Positions 1 through 9,091 of a DNA stretch of 64,000 nucleotides are shown piece by piece. The notes beneath the pieces were generated by a model. That model was not told where the DNA came from, searched no databases, and saw only the letters and a program-made list of their open reading frames with translations. Source of the DNA: Leptodontidium sp. MPI-SDFR-AT-0119. Its lineage: Eukaryota; Ascomycota; Leotiomycetes; Helotiales; Leptodontidiaceae. The first letter of the stretch is position 1. The number at the start of each line of letters is the position of its first letter. The position numbers and the translations under genes were made by a program. The stretch covers positions 124,001-188,000 of the forward strand of contig JAHLEZ010000040.1 in assembly GCA_020726505.1 (NCBI GenBank), read 5' to 3'.

Positions 1-2634
1 GGATCAGGTCCGGATTATGGTACTCCAGCTGGTATTACGGCGCAGAATCAAGATGGCATCAAAATCATCGTCGATATCAATATGCAAGAAGGCTCGTTCA
101 TCAAAGGCGTCCAGTCACCATCCCATCCCATTGCAGTCTCCATGGGAACAGTCTCAACAGCCACCGCCGCAGATCCAACAATGAGCAAAGCATCTGCAAC
201 TCTATCCCTCGGAAGCGCCGCTCTTGAGAAGGATTTTGTCTTGATCGTCCAATCCAAGGATATCGGTATTCCCAAGGCCATTCTCGAGACCCATCCCACC
301 ATTCCCAACCACCGAGCCTTGATGGCAACCTTGGTTCCTAAATTCTCCCTTCCGCCCTCAAGACCAGAGATTGTCTTCGTCGCCGATCGAAGTGGCAGCA
401 TGCACGGTAATATTCCGATGCTTACCTCGGCCATGAATGTCTTCCTCAAGTCGATGCCCGCGGGAGTCAAATTCAACATCTGCTCCTTCGGTAGCACCTA
501 CTCCTTCTTGTGGGAGAGAAGTCAGAGCTACACCAAAGACACCCTCCAACAATCCACAAAGCATGTACAGACTTTCGGAGCGAATATGGGTGGAACGCAG
601 ACGTTTTCCGCAATCCAAGCCGCGATCAAACGCCGCTGGTCTGATTTACCCCTCGAAATCATCCTCCTGACCGATGGAGATATTCAAGACCAGGCCCGTC
701 TTTTCGATTATGTCAACAAGCAAGTCGATGAGAGCAAGGGCAAGATTCGCATCTTCCCTCTTGGAATCGGGAATGGAGTTTCTCACGCTTTGATTGAAGG
801 ACTTGCGCGTGCTGGTAATGGCTTTTCGCAAGCTGTTCAGAATGGCGAGCGACTTGACAACTGTGTCGTTCGTATGCTTCGTGGTGCTCTCACTCCTCAT
901 ATCACCGACTATACACTCGAAGTCAAGTATGGAAAGGACGACGATGACTTCGAGGCCATCGACAAGGTTACTGAGGGATTGAAGGTTTTGTTGTCTGATA
1001 GCGAAAAGTCCAAGTTTCTACCATCCAAAGCCAAGTCGATCATCTCACTCTTCGATAAAACCGTCGACCCTGAGAAGGAGAGTGTCAAGGGATCGAAGGA
1101 TTCCAGCCACTATCTCCCCAAAGTCCCCACACCAAAACTCCTCCAAGCTCCGCACAAGATCCCATCACTCTTCGCATTCTCCAGAACCTCGGTCTACCTA
1201 TTGATGTCTCCCGAGACCATTCAGCGCAACCCTACAGCCGTGGTTCTCCGAGCAACATCAGAACATGGCCCTCTCGAATTGGAAATCCCCATCGAGGTTC
1301 TCGCTTCCCCAGCTGAGACCATCCATCAACTCGCCGCCAAGAAAGCTGTCCAAGATCTCGAGGAGGGACGAGGATGGATCTTCGATGCCAAGAATCAGAA
1401 TGGAAAGCTTGTGAAGGATGTCTATCCCAGCTCTTTTGATGATTTGGTACAGCGAGAAGCCATACGTCTCGGAGAGAAGTTCCAGATAGTCGGCAAGTGG
1501 TGTTCATTTGTAGCTGTGGCTGCGAATGACAAGGAAATTGCGGAGAAGGTCCAGGGCGGCGATGAGATGGATCATGAATATGATATGATGGGTAAGTTGG
1601 ATCCTGAAAATGACACCCCTCAATCCTTTTCGTCAAATGAGATATTGTTCTTGGATTTCGAACAGCAGCTAATGGACCCCTCTGCAGGAGTAGACGAATT
1701 TGCTGATGAGGATTTCGCAGACGCATCTGTGAACGACAGCATGCTATCCGCCCACGTTTCTACGTCGTTTGCATCTACGACTCAAGCTCCGGCCAGAAGA
1801 ATGCGTCTCTCTTCGTCAGGGCCCAGCAGCTCGGAGCAAATGCAGACTCCGGTCTTCGCACAACCACAACAGCAAATGCGCTCCTCCCCAATAACTCCAA
1901 CAGCCGCATTCGGATCATCGTCCAGTGCACCTTATGGTTCTGCATATCCTCCTCCTCCCCCTGAGCCAAAATCCCGCGGTCTCTTACATTCTGCAGCTCC
2001 TCCAGGAGGTGCTCTCCTAAGTGCGAGTTCCAGCTCCCCAGCACGCAAGAAATCAAGTGGTGCCTTTTCCATGGGTAGTTCCAAAGCACGCAAGGCATCA
2101 CCGGCTGCAGCTTTCTCCTTGGGAAGCACCAGAGGTGGTCGTGGATCTTCTACATCTAATTTGACTTCCGACCAACGCATCACCGTCGGCGCCCAAGCAA
2201 TCAGCAATGGTAGCAGACGAAGCGACCTTCGAAGTTGCAGCAATTCACTCACTCCCGCCTCACCAACTGGCTCCCCACCCTCGCCATCCTACTCACCAGT
2301 CTCACCCACCGAAGCAAGCTCGTTCGCTGGAGCAGCATCCATCGCCGATAAAGTCCTCACTCTGATCCAGCTCCAAGATTTCGAAGGGTTCTGGGCCTCT
2401 AACGCAAATCACCGCGTCTTCCGTATCATGGATATCACCGATACCACGACTCCTGAAGGCGCTGATCCAAATGTCTGGCTCACAATTCTGGTGGTGAAGT
2501 TCTTGCAAGAGAAATGTGCCGAGGAACAGGGTACTTGGGAATTGGTTGTTGAGAAGGCGCAGACTTGGCTGGATGGATGTGGCTATATGGGTGTTGAGGA
2601 GTTGGAGAAGAAGGCGAGTTTGTTGCTTGGTTGA
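1..2634 (+). CDS. VIT/von Willebrand factor A domain protein, 5' partial
   Basis: The frame is open from base 1, so the N-terminus lies outside the window; 877 codons are visible. The first ~110 residues look like the end of a VIT domain. A VWA domain follows (about residues 117-290), opening with FVADRSGSM, a complete MIDAS metal-site motif (DxSxS), and containing LLTDGDI as the later acidic strand. After that come a linker, a low-complexity Ser/Pro-rich stretch (about 570-770) and a compact C-terminal helical segment with LQDFEGFW. This order matches fungal VIT-VWA proteins related to vertebrate VWA5/inter-alpha-trypsin inhibitor heavy-chain-like proteins, usually intracellular and of unknown role. 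No intron is needed in the visible part. Domain identity is firm; function is not known. Confidence 0.85.
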   Translation, partial: GSGPDYGTPAGITAQNQDGIKIIVDINMQEGSFIKGVQSPSHPIAVSMGTVSTATAADPTMSKASATLSLGSAALEKDFVLIVQSKDIGIPKAILETHPTIPNHRALMATLVPKFSLPPSRPEIVFVADRSGSMHGNIPMLTSAMNVFLKSMPAGVKFNICSFGSTYSFLWERSQSYTKDTLQQSTKHVQTFGANMGGTQTFSAIQAAIKRRWSDLPLEIILLTDGDIQDQARLFDYVNKQVDESKGKIRIFPLGIGNGVSHALIEGLARAGNGFSQAVQNGERLDNCVVRMLRGALTPHITDYTLEVKYGKDDDDFEAIDKVTEGLKVLLSDSEKSKFLPSKAKSIISLFDKTVDPEKESVKGSKDSSHYLPKVPTPKLLQAPHKIPSLFAFSRTSVYLLMSPETIQRNPTAVVLRATSEHGPLELEIPIEVLASPAETIHQLAAKKAVQDLEEGRGWIFDAKNQNGKLVKDVYPSSFDDLVQREAIRLGEKFQIVGKWCSFVAVAANDKEIAEKVQGGDEMDHEYDMMGKLDPENDTPQSFSSNEILFLDFEQQLMDPSAGVDEFADEDFADASVNDSMLSAHVSTSFASTTQAPARRMRLSSSGPSSSEQMQTPVFAQPQQQMRSSPITPTAAFGSSSSAPYGSAYPPPPPEPKSRGLLHSAAPPGGALLSASSSSPARKKSSGAFSMGSSKARKASPAAAFSLGSTRGGRGSSTSNLTSDQRITVGAQAISNGSRRSDLRSCSNSLTPASPTGSPPSPSYSPVSPTEASSFAGAASIADKVLTLIQLQDFEGFWASNANHRVFRIMDITDTTTPEGADPNVWLTILVVKFLQEKCAEEQGTWELVVEKAQTWLDGCGYMGVEELEKKASLLLG

Positions 2635-3530
2635 TTTTTGGGATTTGGCCTGGTCATGGGAGTTATTCGCGAGATTCGACGGATCATTTGGCGTTTTTCT
2701 TTGTCGTCTTCCGGAATCGATCGATGAAGTAATCTTGCAGGAAGAAAGTGGTTTATTGGGAAATGATCATGAATGCATTGGTTAATGTATGGGATTATGA
2801 TTGCATCTTAGGATGATTTTTCCAAACTTGGGCCTGGCTTTGGGATTTCCACCTTCCTGCCTCAGGGTTTGTTTCTTTTAGCCTAGCAAACTGGACCAAA
2901 ACTTACGTGAAATGAGAAAAAAGAAGTGGATTTCCCACAATTTCTAACATCTTCAACTAATATCGCCGGGCCTTGCTCCGTTTCTTTACATCCACAAGGT
3001 ATTGACTGTCTTCTCGCTTAATTCGTCAGGTGCTCGCCAGTGTTGGTACATCCCCAAACGTGTGAAAGAAGAACCAAAGGACTCAACTTCTCTCGGGCCA
3101 AAGGATCAAGACAAGGGGGAAGATTGTCCCTTAAGATTACTGATCCCCCTTTTCACAAAGTCCTCGTGGCGGGGTATTGACTTTTCGCGGGGGGGAGTCC
3201 TCCGGCGGGGTATCTAATCCCAGTCGACCGCCGGCCCGACACTGCCTCCATGCATGCAGGTACACAACCCCAAGTCGCCCCCCTACAGTACTAGTTAGAT
3301 GAAATAAAGCTTCGCATCACCTCCCCATGTTTAAATTAATTCTTCCGACTATCACAACCATGTATACACTCCTGAGTATCGCTCCCTGGCCCGTTCGAGG
3401 ATCGCAAGTTAGAGGGGTGGGTGGGTGACTTACTCGGTACATGCGGTCCGGATTGGAAAACCTAGATAGATATCTCCATCTCCACAGCGGAGGGAAGATA
3501 GATGTGTCCTGAAATTGATTGACTTTTTCC
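2635..3530. other. Intergenic region, VWA gene to GH5 cellulase
   Basis: No credible gene is seen. The right half acts as the cellulase promoter, with GC-rich CreA-like motifs near 3169-3210 and a TATA-like element at 3531-3540. Confidence 0.6.
3169..3210 (+). promoter_or_regulatory. Cluster of three CreA-like GCGGGG sites
   Basis: GCGGGG occurs at 3169-3174, 3187-3192 and 3205-3210. Each fits the CreA/Cre1 carbon-catabolite-repressor consensus SYGGRG. The cluster sits about 400 bp upstream of the cellulase start codon. Sequence match only; binding is inferred. Confidence 0.5.
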
Positions 3531-3540
3531 TATTTATATA
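3531..3540 (+). promoter_or_regulatory. TATA-like box of the GH5 gene
   Basis: TATTTATATA lies 72 bp upstream of the ATG at 3612, a usual distance for a fungal core promoter. Confidence 0.5.
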
Positions 3541-3611
3541 GCACTTGGCGTCCTGTTTTCTACCCTTTTTTTCTTGCCCGTCACATTCATTCTACTTGTT
3601 TATACATCATC

Positions 3612-5280
3612 ATGTTCTCCAAGACTGTTCTTGCTGCTTCTCTACTCGCTGCTAAGGCAGCGGCCACCATTTTCTATGCCGGAGTGGCTGAAAGTGGTGG
3701 GGAGTTTGGAGTATGGAGTAAGTCTGCAGTCTTGTCTCTCAAAGACAGTCTACTGACAGATCAAAGGTGCTACCTCGACTCCCGGAACTGGTCTCCCAGG
3801 TCGTCTTGGAGTAGAGTATCAGTTCATCAACAAAGCCGCAATCGACGTCTACGTGGACCAGAACAAGATCAATCTATTCCGTGTTGCTTTCCTCTTGGAG
3901 CGAATGTGCCCCATCTCGTACGGACTAGGAGCCAAGTTCAATGAAACTGTTCGTCTCAAAGTCTACCCTTGGTTAGAGCAAATGAAGCTAATATACCACA
4001 GCACTTTCAAGAGTTTGCAGATGCTGTCAACTACATCACGGTCACCAAGGGTGCATACTGTATCTTGGATCCTCATAACTACATGAGATACAACAACCCG
4101 TCTCAACAGCCTATGACTGGAAGTATCATTGGAGACACATCGGATGTCGCTGCCGCTACAACAGCTCAATTCGCAGCTTTCTGGGGTGAACTCGCTGCGA
4201 GATTTAAGAGCAATGAGAAGGTCATCTTTGGACTCATGAATGAAGTATGCTGCTCGAAAACGTATAAAAGACGCATGTACTGATAGTGTACAGCCTCATG
4301 ACATGGACACGAACCTCGTTCTCGCTAATGATCAAGCTGCTATCAATGCCATCAGAGCAGTCGGTGCTTATCAACTGTAAGAATTACCCTTTGCGGCTAC
4401 AGGAACTCACTGACAAAACTGCAGTGTTCTGGCTCCCGGAAATGGCTGGACAGGAGGACATTCCTGGGTACAAGCCTACACGGGCAACTCCCCCGCCTCA
4501 AGCGAAGTGATGTACAAAATAACCGACCCAGTAAACAACACCGGTACGTACACATCACTCCCTCCCCTTCAAAACCACACCTTTTCTAACTTTCCACCAG
4601 CATTCGACATCCACGAATACCTCGATACAGACTTCTCCGGTGGCCACTCCGTTTGTGCTCAACCAGCAGCAAGTAATCTTGCTGGCCTAACCACCTGGCT
4701 CCAAACCTACGGCTACAAAGCCATGATCACCGAATTCGGTGCCGCCAATGGCACGCAATGCTCCTCTTACCTGACTGACATGGTTAACTACATGGCTGCA
4801 AACGACGTCTACATCGGCTGGACTGCGTGGGCAGCCGGTCCTCTCTGGGGAACTTACTCGCCTTGCTGCACTGATTCTCAGCAATGGGGTAGTCTGGAAC
4901 CTGGCAGCTTGGCATCTGATGGAAGTCCTGGCCTTTATCAGACTGTGTGGCAGAAGCTCATCCAGCCTCTTTTACCCACTACCCTGCAGAAGACAGGCAT
5001 TGCGAATATCAAGGGTCCGGGGGGTGTCGTTGGACCGATTTCGAGCACGAGGAGTAGCTCCACGATCTCGACGTCGAGTGTTAAGACGAGTGTTGTGACG
5101 AGTACTAAGACTTCTACCCCGACGACGACATCAGCTTCCACGAGCACCAAGGCTACCAGTACTGCTTCAGCAGTGCCACTTTATGGACAATGTGGTGGTG
5201 GTGGATCCGTCCCTTGGACTGCGCCTTGTGCCACCGGAACTTGCAAATATGTCAATGAGTGGTACTCGCAATGTCTTTAA
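3612..5280 (+). CDS. Secreted GH5 endoglucanase with C-terminal CBM1
   Basis: Predicted exons 3612-3717, 3767-3948, 4002-4244, 4294-4376, 4425-4543 and 4601-5280 give 470 residues in frame. The start MFSKTVLAASLLAAKAAA is a signal peptide. The glycoside hydrolase family 5 core follows; LMNEPHD carries the acid/base glutamate and ITEFGAANG the nucleophile glutamate. A Ser/Thr-rich linker (about residues 375-430) leads to a cellulose-binding CBM1 module with YGQCGG and a final YSQCL. It should cleave internal beta-1,4-glucan bonds outside the cell. Intron 2 begins with the weaker donor GTTCGT, but the join restores the family's ETHFQEF sequence. CreA-like sites upstream suggest glucose repression. 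The order is catalytic domain first and CBM1 last, unlike Trichoderma EG2, which carries CBM1 at the N-terminus. Confidence 0.92.
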
Positions 5281-5350
5281 AGCTCGATCAAGACATGGAG
5301 AAATATGTATATACCGAGAGAGACGTTTAGTTGTATATAGTTCCAGCCTT

Positions 5351-7555
5351 TCATGATAGTTCCAGAACACCCGCTCCATTCCCCCAATCTATATCCGGCA
5401 TCTCAGCACCCTCCCGGTGTCGTTGATGATACAATTTATCTCTCCCCAATAAATACGCACCCCCAACGACTTTAAACTCTCTCACTGATCCAATTCCCAC
5501 GGGCCGTAATGCCACAGGTACGGTACACCCCTTCAGAGCATACAGCTTGTCGCCAACTCGAGCATCCGGATGCACCATACCCAAGATCTGACTCCCATCC
5601 AAAGCAGCTAGTTTCATCCCACTTCCCAGAACTTTCTCTAACGTCGCAATAAAAACCTCCAAAAGACCTTCATCTGGGTATGAATAGGTGTCAAACGTCG
5701 TGGCATCATATTCCGATTTCAGCATCGACCATTCTCGCAAAGTGAAGTCTTGGATCTTAAACTCGGCATTCGAGTCGATCCAGTTGATCAGCGCGATATT
5801 ATGGATTGCTCCTCGTCCAATCGGTGTCCAAAGTGAGGCGAAACAATCTCTTGCGCATTCGTATGAGATCTTTTCGGGGAGAAGACACATCGTCAATGTC
5901 CGGTATATAGCATCTCTCACATCCCGGTTCTCATCAGATGCACCCCACAATCTTAGATTTTTCCTGATCAGATCAGAAGTAGCATGAATCCACGGCTCTC
6001 GAGGCTGACTTGGGAGACGAATGATTCCGTCTGTACTGATCCCTGTACTAAGGCCTGTGATCTTGCCTAGAAATTTTCCCTTCACTTTGAGCGTTGTTGC
6101 ATCAGAGCCGTCGAGGACCGGCATGAAACTGTTGACTGATTTCCACTCGAAGAAATTCTTCTCTTGAATCGTCAGGGAACCGGACCATAGATCTGTGAGA
6201 TTTGGAACCCAAGATGGTAGTTTCCTACCTCTGGAAGCTTTGACTCCAACTCCTTTCAGGCAAATGAGATCCAAAGATTTGGTGTATCGCATCATGGAGA
6301 GTACCATATCAGTAGTGATTGCTTCCAAAGTCTGTTTGTAATTCGGAACAGGTACAAATCTCGGCCCATCATGACAGAGACCCAGCAAAGCGAATATCCT
6401 ATCTCTCGGATCGGTCGAAAGTGTCTGGTGGCTCCAACTAATCGCATCGAGTAAGCTAATCGGTTGTGGTCTGACGTTGTCGTGATCGTGAAATTCCAGC
6501 AGATGGAGAGCGTTTGTGAACCCCCTCGTTTGTCGTGGTCCAATACTCAATTCCATCATTTTCCAGGCCGAAAGAGCCTTCGCTACAATCTCCCAGGGAA
6601 TCTCCGCGTTTCCCCAGACAATAGTCACGCGTGATGCTACCGTGACTTCTTGAATGATCCACACTCGCTTCCAATATGGCTGGTTGAAGAACGCATCCAT
6701 GATATTCAACTGATTCTCCACCCACGCTTCTTTCGTGGCATAGCTAAATGACGAAAAGTCATCCAACAACATCTGCGCATCTCGATGTGACGAAGTGGCT
6801 TCGTTGAGTCGTTGTATCAGACTCTGCTTCTTGATCAGATATTCCACCGCCTCTGGCGGGAATCCAGAAAGCGCCCCGCTCCCAACCCACGAGAGAACTT
6901 CGCTCGATTTGGCGTATATCCGGCGCATATTCCGTACCTGATTACTCCTTTCTTCATTGTCTGCTTGATTGATACATATCGCATCAACCCACAGCCGTAC
7001 AGGTCCTCTCGTTGCAGTTGAACACCGCAGTCTCCTCACTGCGTACAAAGCCGCTGCCAGATTCGTCGTGATCTCCACACTGTATCCTCCTATCTGAATA
7101 CTCCGTGAATTATTCTGATCTCCCCAGCAGTACGAGAGTGCCAAGTAGGAACTAGGATTAATCAACGACTCATGTTCCAGGCAGCAATCCAATTTCCCCT
7201 CATCCGAATCACTAAACTTCACCACCAGGACCCGGAAATCATAATTATCGAAATCGAGCTTCCGGTACGGATACGTCTGAGGACCCCTTGAACTGCGCGG
7301 TGTAGTTACATTTCTTAATCCATGGCCAGGCCAGTTCTCCTGTGCGACGGAGTCGTCAAGTGTGCTTCTGCCGTCGACGATGAATTTGTAGAATACTTTC
7401 TGCACGGATGCATCGACACGGAATTCACCTCGGAAGACTGCTGGACCGCTTCTTCTGGAGATCAGTTCGAGTTTTATGGGTTTCTCTCTGTTAACACTTC
7501 CTACCACAGACACTTCTCTTGCGGCTCCGGCCCAGACGAAATAGACTTTTGGCAT
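5351..7555 (-). CDS. HET-domain protein with N-terminal AMPK/CBM48-like domain
   Basis: A single-exon 734-residue protein. Residues ~1-90 resemble the AMPK-beta/CBM48 glycogen-binding fold: FVWAGAAREVSVVGS, then FYKFIVDGRSTLDDS and a QENWPGHG..N segment typical of fungal Crp1/Mdg1-like CBM48 domains. Residues ~125-300 form a heterokaryon-incompatibility (HET) domain with YLALSYCWG, LWVDAICINQAD and VLSWVG. The C-terminal ~430 residues match the usual HET tail, including DPRDRIFALLGL. HET domains trigger non-self-induced cell death in filamentous fungi, and the N-terminal module is the likely sensor (inference). The two tryptophans that stack on sugar in AMPK-beta are Glu and Ser here. The gene is convergent with the cellulase, with 70 bp between stops. 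Confidence 0.88.
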   Translation of the reverse strand: MPKVYFVWAGAAREVSVVGSVNREKPIKLELISRRSGPAVFRGEFRVDASVQKVFYKFIVDGRSTLDDSVAQENWPGHGLRNVTTPRSSRGPQTYPYRKLDFDNYDFRVLVVKFSDSDEGKLDCCLEHESLINPSSYLALSYCWGDQNNSRSIQIGGYSVEITTNLAAALYAVRRLRCSTATRGPVRLWVDAICINQADNEERSNQVRNMRRIYAKSSEVLSWVGSGALSGFPPEAVEYLIKKQSLIQRLNEATSSHRDAQMLLDDFSSFSYATKEAWVENQLNIMDAFFNQPYWKRVWIIQEVTVASRVTIVWGNAEIPWEIVAKALSAWKMMELSIGPRQTRGFTNALHLLEFHDHDNVRPQPISLLDAISWSHQTLSTDPRDRIFALLGLCHDGPRFVPVPNYKQTLEAITTDMVLSMMRYTKSLDLICLKGVGVKASRGRKLPSWVPNLTDLWSGSLTIQEKNFFEWKSVNSFMPVLDGSDATTLKVKGKFLGKITGLSTGISTDGIIRLPSQPREPWIHATSDLIRKNLRLWGASDENRDVRDAIYRTLTMCLLPEKISYECARDCFASLWTPIGRGAIHNIALINWIDSNAEFKIQDFTLREWSMLKSEYDATTFDTYSYPDEGLLEVFIATLEKVLGSGMKLAALDGSQILGMVHPDARVGDKLYALKGCTVPVALRPVGIGSVREFKVVGGAYLLGRDKLYHQRHREGAEMPDIDWGNGAGVLELS

Positions 7556-8038
7556 TGTTTCTAGGATACATCGATATCAGAGCGGGACATGGGGTTTGTG
7601 GTATCGTAGTGTGCGTTGCCTGATATGCTCTTGGGTGTAGCCTGCCTTCGGGCTTCCCGTGGTGGGTGAGGCGGAAATCGAGTAAACAATAGAGGCGAGG
7701 AGACTGTTCCGTGCTTTGATCCTCTGACAACTATCTCATCCAAGGAAACCCTTCCAAGAGAGAAAATGAGCAATGGAGGGGTGATGGAACGTACTGGAGG
7801 GGTAATTATTGGCCCGTGCCACATTGCATTGAGCTGCATATGCACATGCAGTCCCCACGTGAGCTCAGGCATCCAAAAGGGGGTTGAAGATACCCACTTG
7901 CTCGCTCACGAGCGACTCTAGCTGGGTGCTAGTTGGTTAATGTAGATAATGTATAGTTGAGATAATCTGTAGAGAATTTACGTATTCAATATTTTCGGTT
8001 GGACGATAATGGCAAATAGAGCTTTAAAGACAAACTTC
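7556..8038. other. Intergenic region upstream of the HET gene
   Basis: Promoter side of the HET gene and 3' side of the kinase-like gene. No gene, RNA or repeat was seen. Confidence 0.5.
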
Positions 8039-9091
8039 TTACTCTGCTCTCTCCCTAAAAACATACTCGACAATCTTCTCCAACCCTTGCAAATCGCCAT
8101 CTATAGTTCCAGCTTTCTCTCTCTCTACAAATCCCCGGGTATACCCTCCACCAAAGTCAATAATCCACGCGTCCTCATTCTTGTCGATTAATATATTGTC
8201 TGGTTTGGCATCACCCCAGACAATTCCAGCCTCATGTAACTGTGTCAAGGTGCGGCTGGCTTGATCCACCCACTTCTGCTTGGTGGAATCCGGAGTGTCG
8301 GGTTCCGCAGCACAAGTCAGAGTTACAAAGTCGCATTCAATATATGTCAATAGCAGCCCGATAAGTTGATTTTCGTCATTCTTAACAATGCCGAGGAGGC
8401 GACAAATGCGTACATCAAGATCTAGATTGGATTCCGTGATCCGTTTGTAGTTCTCGACCTCGCGGAGAGCTCTATTTGTGTCGTAGGGCTGGTACAGCTT
8501 GAAGTAGCGAATTGCTTTGCCGTTGACGAGAACTTTGTTGGGGGAAGCGAAAATGGAATCTTCTGGGTTCGTAATGCAGATTTTAATTTCCGTCGGCAGG
8601 AATGAGGGCCATGCTGGAGAGAATGCTGAATCGTCCAACTCGAGACCTGGAGCCATCATTCCAGCCCCTCTTTCTTCACTCTGAACCGGGGTCAATTCCC
8701 CATCGACTACACGGAGTGAATAATAGAAAACCCCTGGGTGGAGAAAATCATGAAGGGTGGTCTTCGGATTCTGCTCTGGGGCTGGAGCTACAGATTCGAA
8801 GAGTGGAAGACACGGCTCGAGGGCCCAAGCATAGAAGTCCTCTGGATGGTAGTCCTCGGCCACGTTATCGTCATCAATTACGTCGGATCTTTCCGCAACC
8901 AGGTAATCGAGATATTGTTGTTTGATGGGAGGTGAATCGACAAAGTTCTCGGGCGCCATCGTGATATAGAAACATTTGCCATAACGACGCACCTCGAGCT
9001 GGGAGTTGTCATCGTGCAAGCTCCATACAAAACTGTTCACGACGTATTTCGGCGGTATGAACATGTCATCCTCTTCATGTATTCGGTCCAT
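8039..9091 (-). CDS. Protein-kinase-like protein
   Basis: 350 residues from the first ATG at 9091; the open frame runs further upstream but with no ATG. The C-terminal half is kinase-like: a candidate beta-3 lysine in RYFKLYQ, a helix-C glutamate in ALREVENYKRI, a catalytic loop WGDAKPDNILID and the magnesium motif IIDFGGG. The usual His-Arg of HRD is replaced by Trp-Gly, but the catalytic Asp, Lys and Asn remain. No clear glycine-rich loop was seen, and the first ~150 residues are not kinase-like. Such short divergent kinase-fold proteins are common and expanded in filamentous fungi; substrates are unknown. It may be active or a small-molecule kinase-like protein. Confidence 0.75.
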   Translation of the reverse strand: MDRIHEEDDMFIPPKYVVNSFVWSLHDDNSQLEVRRYGKCFYITMAPENFVDSPPIKQQYLDYLVAERSDVIDDDNVAEDYHPEDFYAWALEPCLPLFESVAPAPEQNPKTTLHDFLHPGVFYYSLRVVDGELTPVQSEERGAGMMAPGLELDDSAFSPAWPSFLPTEIKICITNPEDSIFASPNKVLVNGKAIRYFKLYQPYDTNRALREVENYKRITESNLDLDVRICRLLGIVKNDENQLIGLLLTYIECDFVTLTCAAEPDTPDSTKQKWVDQASRTLTQLHEAGIVWGDAKPDNILIDKNEDAWIIDFGGGYTRGFVEREKAGTIDGDLQGLEKIVEYVFRERAE

